A DNA stretch of 64,000 bases from Pedobacter nyackensis (GCF_900176505.1 NZ_FWYB01000015.1:87883-151882), one strand, 5' to 3'. Shown: positions 33,588 to 43,800, numbered from the stretch's first letter. Notes: generated by a model from the letters alone, not told the origin. Program-made: numbers and translations.

Positions 33588-34574
33588 TTACATCTGCGGA
33601 ATTTCATATTCCTTAAGCCAGGATTTTAATTTTTGCAAATCCCCTTGCATTTGATTGATTACGTCATCCTGCGGAATAGTTAGTGTAGTTGCACCTGATT
33701 CCGCTCCGCCCAAAGGATACTCATAATGTAATGATATGGGTTTAATAATGTTATATTTTTTAAGAAGCTGAAAGTATTGTTTAAAATCCACCATTCCTTG
33801 CCCCAAAGCAGTGTTTTTTGTTAACCACTTTTCATTTTCTTTTGCCCAGTAAAAATCTTTTACCGGTAAAGAACCGATGTGGTTGCGAATTAGTTTAAAG
33901 CTTGTTGGCCAAGCTTTTGCACCGTCTACAGTAGCATGTCTAACATCAAACTGACAACCAATCCACCTTGGGTCAAGGTCTTTTATAGCCATCCAAAGGT
34001 CCCATAACGAGCCTCCAAATAGTCCTGTATGATTTTGATAATCACCATGAATATTGTATCGCTCATTTAATGCGGCCAAATCAGTTAAACGCTTTTTAAA
34101 ACCATTAATAGTCGTAATTGGATCGGCTTCATTATGATAAGGATACCAACCCATTCTATAATTCTTAATACCTAGTTGTGATGCTGTTTTTAAAACATCA
34201 ACAGTATGTTTTTCATTTGCGTCCTTAATGTCTGTCGTAATGGTGTAAACATCCAGGCCTTCTTTTCTGATAGTCTCTACTGCTAAAGGCAGATCTTTTA
34301 TCACATTTTCAGGGCTTACATGGCCCTTTGCACGTACGGTAAGGTCTATGCCATCAAAGCCCATTTTTGCAGTAAGCTTTGCCATATCTCTGAAGTTAAG
34401 CCATTGCAGATTTTTGGAAAAAATGCTGATACTTACTTTATCTGTATGAACAGAGCTATCCTGTTTTTTTTGGGGTAAGCCAAAAGCACTTAATCCGGAT
34501 AAAGTGAGGGGCAATCCAGCGGCTGTCACTACGGCATACTTCATGAAATCTTTGCGGGAAATATTTTCCTTCAT
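33588..34574 (-). CDS. Exported sugar phosphate isomerase/epimerase-like TIM barrel
   Basis: 328 aa. The N-terminus ISRKDFMKYAVVTAAGLPLT has the look of a Tat signal, although only one Arg is present. The rest is an AP-endonuclease-2/xylose isomerase-like barrel (MGFDGIDLTVRAKGH, YNIHGDYQNHTG, GCQFDVRHATVDG, PISLHYEYPLGG) with the His, Glu and Asp metal ligands of the superfamily. Such proteins are common in Bacteroidota sugar metabolism, but the substrate is unknown. A small 36-codon frame lies 16 nt upstream in the same direction. Confidence 0.85.
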   Translation of the reverse strand: MKENISRKDFMKYAVVTAAGLPLTLSGLSAFGLPQKKQDSSVHTDKVSISIFSKNLQWLNFRDMAKLTAKMGFDGIDLTVRAKGHVSPENVIKDLPLAVETIRKEGLDVYTITTDIKDANEKHTVDVLKTASQLGIKNYRMGWYPYHNEADPITTINGFKKRLTDLAALNERYNIHGDYQNHTGLFGGSLWDLWMAIKDLDPRWIGCQFDVRHATVDGAKAWPTSFKLIRNHIGSLPVKDFYWAKENEKWLTKNTALGQGMVDFKQYFQLLKKYNIIKPISLHYEYPLGGAESGATTLTIPQDDVINQMQGDLQKLKSWLKEYEIPQM

Positions 34575-34590
34575 CTTTAAGGCGGTTAAA

Positions 34591-34701
34591 TTACTTTTTC
34601 TTCTCCAGGTTTTCCTTTACCCTGAACTTTACAATTTTGGTAATGAGGTTTATTTGCATAGGTTTCAAGTGGAAATTGTACTGATCCTTAGCCATTGTCA
34701 T
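34591..34701 (-). CDS. Possible 36-aa basic protein
   Basis: A minus-strand ATG frame encodes MTMAKDQYNFHLKPMQ, INLITKIVKF and RVKENLEKKK, basic and amphipathic. It ends 16 nt before the isomerase gene, which would fit a leader or small co-transcribed gene, and an 18-bp palindrome lies 11 nt upstream of its start. Spacing and position are the only support. Confidence 0.4.
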   Translation of the reverse strand: MTMAKDQYNFHLKPMQINLITKIVKFRVKENLEKKK

Positions 34702-34712
34702 ACTTCAATAAT

Positions 34713-34730
34713 TTAGCATCAAGATGCTAA
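34713..34730. promoter_or_regulatory. 18-bp palindromic operator candidate
   Basis: TTAGCATC-AA-GATGCTAA is a perfect palindrome with 8-bp arms. On the minus strand a TTTG about 20 nt upstream (in GGATTTGTAAAT) would place the palindrome over the -7 region of the isomerase transcript, typical for a repressor site. No regulator gene is adjacent. Confidence 0.5.
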
Positions 34731-34888
34731 TCTTTTATTTTATTTACAAATCCTGAAAGTTTCCTGATGTATTGATCTAAGGACTGGACAGATTGTATAT
34801 TCTATTCTCTTTTGTTATAACAGATTCATTTTCGTTACGAAATGACTGCATTCTTGGCGCTTATAGCCTAAAGACTAATATTAATCAG

Positions 34889-34896
34889 TACCTTTG
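34889..34896 (+). promoter_or_regulatory. -7 element before the 88-aa gene
   Basis: TACCTTTG matches TAnnTTTG exactly, 20 nt before the ATG at 34917. No TTG at the proper distance is seen. The same octamer is used in the second rRNA promoter. Confidence 0.45.
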
Positions 34897-34916
34897 CTAT
34901 TTAAAGCCATAGTGTT

Positions 34917-35183
34917 ATGAATGATTACAGTGATTTGATGTTGGTAGATAAAGATTCAGGAAGATTAAAAGAGCTGGAAGATGCATTGCATAGAGTTGAA
35001 GTGACTTATGCTCATTGGCTAAATAATCGTGAAAATATCCATACAGGTGAGAAGCCTGATAGATTGGGTAACTATTTCAGACATTTTTATACAGACAAAG
35101 GTATTCAGTTTTATGTGAAAGATAACCTCCCTCAGGAAATTAAAAATGCCTGCTGGTCTGCGTTTAAAAATATATTTGGTTAA
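34917..35183 (+). CDS. Hypothetical protein, 88 aa
   Basis: I do not recognise it. It is a small soluble protein, acidic at the start and aromatic at the end (YAHWLNNRENIHTGEKPDRL, YFRHFYTDKGIQFYVKDNLP). There is no signal peptide or membrane segment. It is a single gene with a -7 element upstream and a strong terminator downstream, which supports it as real. Confidence 0.7.
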   Translation: MNDYSDLMLVDKDSGRLKELEDALHRVEVTYAHWLNNRENIHTGEKPDRLGNYFRHFYTDKGIQFYVKDNLPQEIKNACWSAFKNIFG

Positions 35184-35212
35184 TAAGAATCTCTACTTAC
35201 TTCTTATAAATT

Positions 35213-35286
35213 CAATGGGAAGAATGTCCGCAATAGATAACGTTTCTAAATTGAAATGATATTACGGACTCTCTTCCCATTGTTTT
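35213..35286 (+). terminator. Long terminator hairpin
   Basis: CAATGGGAAGA (35213-35223) pairs with TCTTCCCATTG (35272-35282), and GTCCG with CGGAC extends the stem after a small internal loop; TTTTAG follows. The large loop is unusual for a simple terminator. Confidence 0.65.
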
Positions 35287-35310
35287 AGTTTTGCGACAAA
35301 TTAATAAATT

Positions 35311-35535
35311 ATGTCAAAGACAAAACTTACAATTAATAATAACGGTTCGGTGAAGATTGAAGGCGATTTTGAAATCGTTGATAGAAATGGTAATGCTTAT
35401 GGATTACAAGGCAGAACAGCCCTTTCTATTTGTCGCTGTGGCCTTTCTAAAAACAAGCCTTTCTGCGATGGTGCACACAACGGACATTTTGAGCACGAAG
35501 CTATTGCATTTGACCTTCCTCCAAAGAAAGCTTAA
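35311..35535 (+). CDS. CDGSH iron-sulfur domain protein
   Basis: 74 aa. The CDGSH motif is complete: CRCGLSKNKPFCDGAH gives ligands Cys41, Cys43, Cys52 and His56 for a [2Fe-2S] cluster. N-terminal KLTINNNGSVKIEGDFEIVD is typical for the short bacterial, MitoNEET-like soluble form. Its role in redox or cluster transfer in bacteria is unknown. Confidence 0.95.
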   Translation: MSKTKLTINNNGSVKIEGDFEIVDRNGNAYGLQGRTALSICRCGLSKNKPFCDGAHNGHFEHEAIAFDLPPKKA

Positions 35536-35600
35536 TTAACGCATATTTGTTTTATAATTTACTATCAATACCTTTAGCTAAAGTAAATTATTTAAAAAAT

Positions 35601-35840
35601 ATGTATTTAAAGGCGCTTTCATTAATCATTACAATTTTATTTATAAGTGTTCTGCCTGTTTTTGCTGATTCAGAGAAAGGCATTAGCAGTACCGTTGTCG
35701 GAAATGGTATAGGTATTGGTAGTGCTTTAGCTATAGCAATTTGCTGGTCCAGAACCCATTCAGTACTAACCACGATTCTCGCAGGAATTTTAAGCTGGTT
35801 CTACGTGATCTACTATTGCATTATCCGGGAAAATGATTAA
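35601..35840 (+). CDS. Small membrane protein, 79 aa
   Basis: Start taken at the ATG 35601 (MYLKALSLIITILFISVLPV); the frame is open to a TTG at 35547. It has a signal-like helix (about 6-22, ending VFAD) and two hydrophobic stretches (about 32-50, 53-74). SVLTTILAGILSWFYVIYYC resembles small two-helix proteins found widely in Bacteroidota, function unknown. A hairpin follows directly. Confidence 0.65.
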   Translation: MYLKALSLIITILFISVLPVFADSEKGISSTVVGNGIGIGSALAIAICWSRTHSVLTTILAGILSWFYVIYYCIIREND

Positions 35841-35892
35841 TATCAATCCCAGTAATTTATCTTAATTTTATTAGGATAAATTACTGTTGATA
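35841..35892. other. Inverted repeat ending at the GGT-like start codon
   Basis: TATCAA-CAGTAATTTATC (35841-35861) is mirrored by GATAAATTACTG-TTGATA (35875-35892), so the base of the stem reaches the A of the ATG at 35892. It could end the upstream transcript, act as an operator, or bury the translation start. Confidence 0.5.
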
Positions 35893-37769
35893 TGAAATAT
35901 CCGTTGTTGCTCCTTTTCGCTAGCTGCTATATATCCTTATCTGCACAGCAAACCCAAAAACCTGTTTTACATGGACGTAACTGGATGGCCATTACCGGCA
36001 AGCCATTAGCTGCTACTGCGGGCGCCATGATTTTTCAAAAAGGGGGAAATGCTGTGGATGCCGCTTGTGCAATGCTTGCAGCTACCTGTACCATGTGGGA
36101 TACGCTGAGTTGGGGTGGAGAGACTCAGGTACTGATCTATAACCCTCATACCAAAAAAGTTATAGCTATTAATGCGATGGGTTTTGCACCGACAGGCGCT
36201 ACCGTAGAATTTTTTAAAAGTAAAGGCTATAATTTTCCTCCAGAATATGGGCCTTTGGCGGCTACAACACCGGGAACTCCAGGCGGGCTCATTTATATGC
36301 TCGCTAATTATGGCACAATGACCCTGGAGCAAGTGCTTGTCCCAGCTATTCAAATGGCTGCTGGTTATCCGATAGAAGCGCAGGCAGCCAATTACATCGA
36401 ACGTCAAAAATCATTGATTAAACAATGGCCCTATAGTAAAAAGGTTTTTCTAACGCATTCCGATGAGCAAAGGGAGGCACCCGAAGCAGGGGAGATCTTT
36501 GTGCAAAAGGATTTATTGCTTACTTTGAACAAAATGGTGGCTGCTGAAAAAGCTGCACGAAAAAAGGGTAAAGGCCGAAAAGCTGCTTTAATGGCCGCGT
36601 ATGATCGTTTTTATAAGGGAGACATTGCGCGCGAATTTGTAAGGGGATGCCAGGAGCAAGGGGGATTGATTACGATGAAAGATCTGGCAAAATGGAAACC
36701 TTTGGTAGAACAACCACTCATGGTGAACTATAAAGGAATTGATGTATACAAAATGCAACAGTGGACACAAGGTCCTGTTATGCTGCAAGCTTTGAATATC
36801 CTGGAGAATTTCGACCTTAAAGGCATGGGTTATAATAGCACTAAGTACATTCATACTGTTTACCAGGCGATGAACCTTGCATTTGCCGACCGTGATTTTT
36901 ATTACGGAGATCCGTATTTTAAACCGGTTGAGCCAATAAAAGGCTTGTTGAGTAAGGAATATGCCAAACAGCGTGCTACGTTAATTCAGTATGTAAAGAA
37001 TGATGCTGGTATAGGTCCAGGCGATCCATATCCGTTTGAGGGATTGTCTAATCCTTATAGAAACCTCCTTAACAAGCGTGGGTTCGAGTTGGACACATCA
37101 AAACGTAATTTTGCCCCTAAGCATGATATGGGTAATTATTCTCCTAAGGAGATTTATGAGGACAGGTTATGGCGGGGGACTACCTCAGTTGAAGCGGCTG
37201 ATAAAGAAGGTTGGGTGGTTTCTATTACGCCTAGTGGAGGCTGGTTGCCGGCTTGTATTGCAGGGAATACAGGAATAGGTATGAGTCAGCGAATGCAAAG
37301 CTTTGTGCTGGATTCGACATTAAATCCTTTTAATGTTGTTGCGCCTGGTAAGCGACCAAGGGTTACGTTATCTCCGGCTATGGCACTTAAGGATGGGAAA
37401 CCATTTATGACTTCGGCAGTTCAGGGAGGCGACACTCAGGACCAAAATCTTTTGCAGTTCTTTTTAAACGTGGCGGAGTTTGGTATGAACGTACAGCAAG
37501 CCGCCGAAGCTGCTAACTTCAATTCAAATCAATTGTGGTTGTCGCTCGGGGGAACTAAGACTTCCGATAGGGAACCTAAACCTGGTCAGATTTTATTAAA
37601 CAGCAATACCACTGAGGCTGTAAGGAATGAATTGAAAAAAATGGGTTACTCCTTAAGTTTTGGTGATAGGACCAGTGGTCCGATTAATGCAATTTATTTC
37701 GACTGGAAACATGGTAGCCTGTGGGGAGGATCAAGTAACCATGGTGAAGATTATGGGATAGGGTGGTAA
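35892..37769 (+). CDS. Gamma-glutamyltransferase-like Ntn hydrolase, exported
   Basis: 625 aa with a signal peptide ending SLSAQ. The proenzyme layout of GGT is visible: N-terminal QKGGNAVDAACAMLAATC and TPGTPGGL, and the autocleavage site WRGTTSVEAADKEGWVVS with candidate nucleophile Thr430. The TTH of classical GGT is TTS here, and the usual GSPGG is AVQGGDTQDQ, so the donor specificity may differ from glutathione. Members hydrolyse or transfer gamma-glutamyl or acyl groups in the periplasm. It is a single gene preceded by an inverted repeat. Confidence 0.87.
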   Translation: MKYPLLLLFASCYISLSAQQTQKPVLHGRNWMAITGKPLAATAGAMIFQKGGNAVDAACAMLAATCTMWDTLSWGGETQVLIYNPHTKKVIAINAMGFAPTGATVEFFKSKGYNFPPEYGPLAATTPGTPGGLIYMLANYGTMTLEQVLVPAIQMAAGYPIEAQAANYIERQKSLIKQWPYSKKVFLTHSDEQREAPEAGEIFVQKDLLLTLNKMVAAEKAARKKGKGRKAALMAAYDRFYKGDIAREFVRGCQEQGGLITMKDLAKWKPLVEQPLMVNYKGIDVYKMQQWTQGPVMLQALNILENFDLKGMGYNSTKYIHTVYQAMNLAFADRDFYYGDPYFKPVEPIKGLLSKEYAKQRATLIQYVKNDAGIGPGDPYPFEGLSNPYRNLLNKRGFELDTSKRNFAPKHDMGNYSPKEIYEDRLWRGTTSVEAADKEGWVVSITPSGGWLPACIAGNTGIGMSQRMQSFVLDSTLNPFNVVAPGKRPRVTLSPAMALKDGKPFMTSAVQGGDTQDQNLLQFFLNVAEFGMNVQQAAEAANFNSNQLWLSLGGTKTSDREPKPGQILLNSNTTEAVRNELKKMGYSLSFGDRTSGPINAIYFDWKHGSLWGGSSNHGEDYGIGW

Positions 37770-37854
37770 GAAAACAATTGTAGCTGCCGGCACCGGGTAT
37801 TCTAAAAGGATTTATTAGCTTTGACCGAAAAAATAATCAGTTAATTTAATAAAT

Positions 37855-38352
37855 ATGAAACCAGGAAATTTTAAGGTAAGTGATGAAGGAAATAACCTGT
37901 CTGCTATAATAACAGTTAAACCATCTCTAGCCTTAAAAGCCTCACTGTATCTATTAAATAGCTTAATTATAGCTGTTATCCTGTTGTTTGCCTTTGGCGG
38001 AATTGGTGTAATCACATTGTTTATTGTAGCCTTTGAGGTCTTGTTTTTAAGATATTCGATATGGAACCTTTACGGTTCAGAATACATCATTTTAAACAGA
38101 GAATCAATCAGCCACCAGCTACATTACGGTCCCATAAAGCTACCAGTAAGGACTGTTAAAGTAAATAGTATCATCAATGTAATTCCATTTAACGAAGATT
38201 TCCGGGCTGGAAGCAATGGCGTGAAAGTCAATTTTGAGTCTCTGGATGACAAAAATGAGCCGGTTAATCTTTTCCAGACCTCATTGGTTATTTCCCGTGA
38301 AGACTATAAGGTCTTTATGCAGTCGTTTAACCGCATGTTCTCAAAAGCGTAG
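37855..38352 (+). CDS. Membrane protein with two helices, 165 aa
   Basis: Not recognised. Two hydrophobic segments at about 30-65 (LLNSLIIAVILLFAFGGIGV, then TLFIVAFEVLFLRYSI) are followed by a beta-rich cytosolic domain (YIILNRESISHQLHYGPIKL) resembling bacterial PH-like domains. The start follows a short AT-rich leader. Function unknown. Confidence 0.65.
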   Translation: MKPGNFKVSDEGNNLSAIITVKPSLALKASLYLLNSLIIAVILLFAFGGIGVITLFIVAFEVLFLRYSIWNLYGSEYIILNRESISHQLHYGPIKLPVRTVKVNSIINVIPFNEDFRAGSNGVKVNFESLDDKNEPVNLFQTSLVISREDYKVFMQSFNRMFSKA

Positions 38353-38390
38353 TTGCATTTTTTTAAGCATTTTTTATTCCGATCCCTATT

Positions 38391-39206
38391 TTGAGAAAGT
38401 ATTTTATCCTGTTCCTGTTATTTTTAAGTTTTTCGGTTTACGGTCAAAACGTAAACATCTGTTCCTGGAACCTAAAGAATTTTGGTAAATCAAAAAGTGA
38501 TGCAGAGTTGAACTACATCGCTAAAATTGTAAAAGGTTTTGACATCATCGCTATTCAGGAAGTGGTAGCTGGTTATGGCGGTGCTCAGGCAGTCGCCCGA
38601 CTGGCCGATGAGCTAAATCGTATGGGAAGCAAGTGGGATTACGTGATCAGCGACCCAACATCGGGTACCCCATTCAAAACTGAGCGGTACGCTTATTTAT
38701 GGAAGACAGCCAAAGTTAGAAAACACAGTGAGGCCTGGCTTGAAGCAACATATGCAGAGCATATAGATCGTGAACCTTATTATTGTAGGTTTGTAATAGG
38801 GCAGAAGTCATTTACATTGGCTAGTTTTCATGCCATAACTAAATCGAAGCAACCTGAAACAGAAATCAAGCATTTTAAGTCTCTTCCAGCACTATACCCA
38901 AATGATAACCTGATATTTTGCGGTGATTTTAATCTTCCTCAATCCCATAGTGTTTTTAACCCTTTACGGAAAATGGGCTACGTTTCTGCATTGGTGGGAC
39001 AAAAAACTTCATTAAAAATGCAAAGTGTTAACGGTGTAAGTTTGGCGTCGGAATATGACAATTTCTATTTTAATGCTGAATCTTTAGGCGTTATAAGTTC
39101 CGGTATCATCCATTTTTATGATGATTTTGTAGACCTTAAATCTGCACGACAAATTTCAGATCATGTGCCCATCTATATTCAGTTATCACTGAACAGGGCC
39201 AGTTGA
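38391..39206 (+). CDS. Exported endonuclease/exonuclease/phosphatase (DNase I-like)
   Basis: 271 aa with a signal peptide (FILFLLFLSFSVYGQ). The EEP-fold motifs occur in order: CSWNLKNFG, IIAIQEV (metal Glu), TERYAYLW, LASFHA, FCGDFNLP and SDHVPIYI (catalytic Asp-His). This is a metal-dependent phosphodiesterase, probably a periplasmic or secreted nuclease. The 3' end overlaps the convergent small membrane-protein gene by 21 nt. Confidence 0.92.
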   Translation: MRKYFILFLLFLSFSVYGQNVNICSWNLKNFGKSKSDAELNYIAKIVKGFDIIAIQEVVAGYGGAQAVARLADELNRMGSKWDYVISDPTSGTPFKTERYAYLWKTAKVRKHSEAWLEATYAEHIDREPYYCRFVIGQKSFTLASFHAITKSKQPETEIKHFKSLPALYPNDNLIFCGDFNLPQSHSVFNPLRKMGYVSALVGQKTSLKMQSVNGVSLASEYDNFYFNAESLGVISSGIIHFYDDFVDLKSARQISDHVPIYIQLSLNRAS

Positions 39207-39416
39207 GATATTTTCTTCAGTACAATCCAGGGCATCCTGTTCTTTTTTAAGTCTACGCATGGCGATAAAATAACCAGCGAAAGGAAGGAGTATTACCAGT
39301 ATTGTATAATAAAATGAATATACTTCTGCGTATTTAAAAGAGGCGCGAAATGCAAATCTAATGCTCAGATAAAAATGAAGCATGATGAGAACGGGCAAGA
39401 TTTGTTGAGTATTCAT
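39186..39416 (-). CDS. Small membrane protein, 76 aa
   Basis: Start taken at 39416 (MNTQQILPVLIMLHFYL). Two hydrophobic parts (about 5-20 and 35-52, YYTILVILLPFAGYFIAM) are followed by a basic RRLKKEQ and an acidic tail. LLPFAGYFIAMRRL recalls the PLDc_N type of small two-helix proteins, but the match is weak. It follows the outer-membrane protein gene on the same strand. Confidence 0.6.
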   Translation of the reverse strand: MNTQQILPVLIMLHFYLSIRFAFRASFKYAEVYSFYYTILVILLPFAGYFIAMRRLKKEQDALDCTEENISTGPVQ

Positions 39417-39469
39417 AGGCGTTATATATAGTACTAAATTAATAAATATAATTGAAACCAAATGCGCGC

Positions 39470-40771
39470 CTAAAATGCTTCAGTTAATCCCAGAAACAGT
39501 CCCTTTGAACCATAATTTCCAAAAGCATAATCCAGACATAGATTGGTACGGGTAGCTTTATTGAAGAGTACACGTAAACCAGCACCACCGGCCGGCTGCC
39601 ATTTTTTAAACAGCTTGGTGCCTAGTTCGTCGTTAGTGGATTGTATATTGAAGAAGGTGACGCCGCTAAGAAATTTATTCCTGAGGATGGGAAACCTATA
39701 TTCAACTTCCGAGTAAAAATATTGAGGCCCTTTAAAATAAGTGACCGTATAACCTCTTCCACTGCGATAATAGGTGTCTCTTCCCGTGCCGGGCAGTTCA
39801 AGATAAGGCAGGGCACCACTCAATAAATAAGATCCCCAATTCCAGAAAGCGATGATATGCTCCGGGTTCCGCTCAGACAAGCTCCAGTATTTCCTGAAAT
39901 CAGTAGTGATTTGTACTGCACTTTTGGTACTTCCCATCCAGGTTTGATTTACACGGATACCTGCATCTGCATAGATACCTTTGTAAGCACGGTTCTGATT
40001 ATCGCGGGTAGTGTATTGAACGTTTAAAAGTAAACCGTTAGATTGGTATTGATCTCTGTCAAAACCATATCGATCACTGTAAATATTGTAAGGCGTCAGG
40101 TCATTGTCACCACTAACTTCAATGTTCCTTCTGATGTCAAAAGATACACCGGCACCAACAAATACGCTAGGGAGAATTTGCTTGTATACCTTTTCCCTGA
40201 AATTGTAGTATTCTGCTTTCAGTACATAGCCTTTACGTTCAGGATTTGAAAGAATTAAGTCAGCTTCACTTCCGGTTGCAGCAATTCCAATGCCCAACCC
40301 GAAATCAGGTACAACGGTTCTTGCTGCTACCATACTGCCCTGAAGGTTCCATTTGTTGCCTGGGGTGTAGACATTATGGTTGAGGTAAAAATAGATGATA
40401 CCTTTGGTCGTTATGGAAGCCGATGTTGCAGCAATAGACATCAGGGTATTGCTGTCTTTGCCCAATACCTTACCTGCCACAGCCTTTATACCAATCTGAG
40501 CCCCGATACTGGGGTTATAAGCAACATTGGGTATAATGGTAACGGCCGACTTTTTACCAAGTGTGCTTGCTTTTCTTTTTGGATGGAAAATACTATTAAA
40601 TAAATCCCCAACATCATATTGTGTGCTAATGGAGTCCTTTCTTAGCGAATCTATGGATGGCTTTGTTTGGCCGTAAGTATATTGCATACCAACTGTAAGG
40701 ACAAACAACAATGCCAGGCCGCGTTCGAAGGCTTTGTTTAGATTTAGATTTGATATGTATTGAAATCTCAA
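39470..40771 (-). CDS. Outer-membrane beta-barrel protein, BamA/surface-antigen-like
   Basis: 433 aa with a signal peptide ending TYGQ (about residue 35). The mature protein has alternating short strands (NPSIGAQIGIKAVAG, GIIYFYLNHNVYTPGNKW, RAYKGIYADAGIRVNQTWMG) and ends in aromatic residues (GLFLGLTEAF), as expected for an outer-membrane barrel. The arrangement of last strands resembles the Omp85/bacterial surface antigen domain without POTRA repeats. Its function is unknown. It lies 44 nt after the hybrid kinase gene on the same strand. Confidence 0.75.
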   Translation of the reverse strand: MRFQYISNLNLNKAFERGLALLFVLTVGMQYTYGQTKPSIDSLRKDSISTQYDVGDLFNSIFHPKRKASTLGKKSAVTIIPNVAYNPSIGAQIGIKAVAGKVLGKDSNTLMSIAATSASITTKGIIYFYLNHNVYTPGNKWNLQGSMVAARTVVPDFGLGIGIAATGSEADLILSNPERKGYVLKAEYYNFREKVYKQILPSVFVGAGVSFDIRRNIEVSGDNDLTPYNIYSDRYGFDRDQYQSNGLLLNVQYTTRDNQNRAYKGIYADAGIRVNQTWMGSTKSAVQITTDFRKYWSLSERNPEHIIAFWNWGSYLLSGALPYLELPGTGRDTYYRSGRGYTVTYFKGPQYFYSEVEYRFPILRNKFLSGVTFFNIQSTNDELGTKLFKKWQPAGGAGLRVLFNKATRTNLCLDYAFGNYGSKGLFLGLTEAF

Positions 40772-40815
40772 ATTGAAGGGACTTAATTAACCAAAGATAA
40801 AAACAAATTGCGGGA

Positions 40816-43800
40816 TCATTTGATTATTAAGCTAATTGCGGTTTTTATCTCCTGACTGGTTGACGATAATAAACTGTTTATTTCAGCATCGTTGTACGTA
40901 GTGAGTGATCCTATTTTTTTCGCAATAACGGCCAGCCCTGTTAAGCCGGATACGATTGAAGTATCATACATTTTATGACCCAGTTCCTGTATTTTGGCTA
41001 AATCTTTGTTTAGCACGTGCTCTTTGAACTCTTTAGAGAAGTTCATGAGTTCTGTTCTTAATAAGGACAATACTTTGGTAAGCACTCGGGCATCATCTCC
41101 CACATACTCTTTTAGCAATTCAATATTAAAGTGATAATCGGGATCTTCTGAAGTTGATACCGGTAAGTTACTGTGTGGGTTCTCTTTTGGATTTTTTAAC
41201 CATTTCTTCAAAGAAAGTGCAATGGTATGAGCTACCACCGGTTTTGAAATGAAATCATCCATTCCGGCTGCAAAGCATTTTTCCTTTTCTCCTTTTACGT
41301 TCCCGGCAGTAAGTGCTATGATCGGTACATGAATCTGGTCGTTTGTTAGTCTTATTTTCTTTGTCGCTTCATATCCATTCATTTCCGGCATCTGAATGTC
41401 CATAAGAATGATATCAATTGCTGTATTTTTATAAAGTTCTAATGCTTCCAAACCATTTTTTGCTTCAAATATGCTTGCATTTGGCGCGATTCTTCTGACA
41501 ATCGTTTTCGCTAATAACATGTTTACCGCGTTATCTTCAGCGATCAATACCTGAATTGCATCATCTATTCGTTCAGGCTCTATTAATCTACTTCCATGTT
41601 TTTCAGGCTTTTTAGAAATTACCTGGAAAAGCACATTATACATGTCCTTAAGTTTAAGTGGCTTTAATAGTCGATGGTGGACATGGAGTTCCTCGCAGAT
41701 TTTTATAATTTTTTCATCTGAAGAACTGTGTAATAATACAATTGGTTGATCCTTGACTGTGTCTTTTAATATTTCTCTTATTTTTTTTATCGTTTCAAGA
41801 CCATCTAAATCAGGCATATGGTAATCCATCAATATGACATCAAATCTTTCACCATTTGAAATCAGCTTAATCGCTTCGGCGCCATTTTTAGCTTCTACAG
41901 AATTGATTTGCTTCAAAGAAAGCATTTTGTTGATGATCAGTCTGTTATTTGTATTGTCATCTACAATAAGAACTCTTTTTATGGCATCAATGTTTTGGAT
42001 ATTTGCATGCTCACCGGATTCTGATTGTAGCAGTATTTCAAAGTAAAAAGTACTGCCTTTTCCTCGGGTACTTTCTACCTGGAGCTTGCTGTTCATCAGG
42101 CCTAATAGCTTGTTTGAAATGGTCAGACCTAGTCCGGTTCCACCATACCTTTTTGTTGTTGAGGCATCTTCTTGCGAAAAAGCATCGAATATCTTGAGTT
42201 TTTTGTCCGGATTAATACCTATACCTGTATCTCTTACTGAAAAGCGGAACTTAATCTCCTGCAATTCCGGATTTGTCAGGGCTTCTACCTTTAGCTCTAT
42301 CTCGCCTTTTTCAGTAAACTTCACAGCATTACCCAACAGATTGATAAGGATTTGTTTGAGTCGCAGCTCATCAGCCCAAATATACTTAGGCAAATCAGTA
42401 GAAATATTCAGGAGCATTTCCAGGCCTTTGCTTTGAACCTGATATTTTATGACATCAGCAGATTCAGCTGCCATTTCATAAAGGCTGAACTTAGATCGGT
42501 TCATCTCTAGTTTTCCGGCTTCGATCTTAGAGAAGTCCAGGATATCATTAATGGTATTAAGCAAGGCATTCCCAGATTGGGCAACTATAGATAGGTATTG
42601 TTGCTGAGTTTCATTAAGCTGAGTTTTAATCAACAGATCCGTAAAACCTATAATACCGTTCAATGGAGTACGGATTTCGTGACTCATATTTGCCAGAAAT
42701 TCTGATTTTGCTTTATTGGCATGCTCAGCATCTTCTTTAGCAGAAATGAGACTCGCTTCCATTTCTTTAATTTTGGTAATATCCTGAACAGTGCCAATTA
42801 TTTTAGTGCACCTGCCCTCATGAATTTCAGGGATGCCTATTGATCTTATAAAAATATTATTACCCTTTGCTGTAGTTAATTCTAATTCAAGATTCCAATT
42901 GTTTCCATGAAGCACTGCCGCGTTTAATGCATTGAAACGGCTATCTCTACTCTTTCCTGATTTGTAGAAAGAGAGCTCGGTTTCGGGATTAGGTTCAAAA
43001 TAAGCGTCCACTTCAAATATTTCCCGCGTAATGTCTGACCAGATGAGCTTTTGAGCTGACAGATCTAACTCCCAGGTTCCAAGACGAGCAATGTTGTTTG
43101 CTTGATTGAGTTTTTTATTTCTATTCTTTAAATCACGAATGAAATTATGTGTTTCCGTTATATCGATAGCATTACAGATCACGTAAGGCTTGTTAGCAGT
43201 GGTGTTGTCTAGCGTATTATTATAAATCCATACGTTATGATTACCCTTTTTATCCCTGGTCGTCATCAGACCTTCGGCTTTTCCTTTAAGTTTGATTTTT
43301 TGGAGGTATTCATTAAAGGAAGTATGGTATACCTGGGGGATGAGGTCAATTAAATTCATACTTTGCATTTCAGTTTTTGTAAAACCTAAATGCTGGATTC
43401 CGTTGTTATTTATAAATAGAAAATTGCCGGATAGATCATGTGTAAACATAAATCCCCGGACGTTCTCTACAAGTGATTTTAATTTACTTTCATTGTGGAG
43501 GATTTTTTGCTGAAGATTTTTTTCTTTAGTAATGTCTCTTCCAATTGCCAGTATTTTATGTGAATCGGTTTCTGATATGGCGTTCCATTGTAACGTCCTG
43601 TATTCGCCTTTTTTTGTTTTAAGACGATTGATAAAGGCCACGCTGCCTTTGCTAAGGGCTAATTTTTTAAACTCGTCGTTTGTAGGCTGTAAATCATAAG
43701 GGTGAATAAAGTTATAAAACGAGTTGTTCAGTAAGTCTTCATCAGACCACCCTAAAAGGGTTGTAAATGCGGGATTTATTCTTTTTAAGGAACCGTTAGT

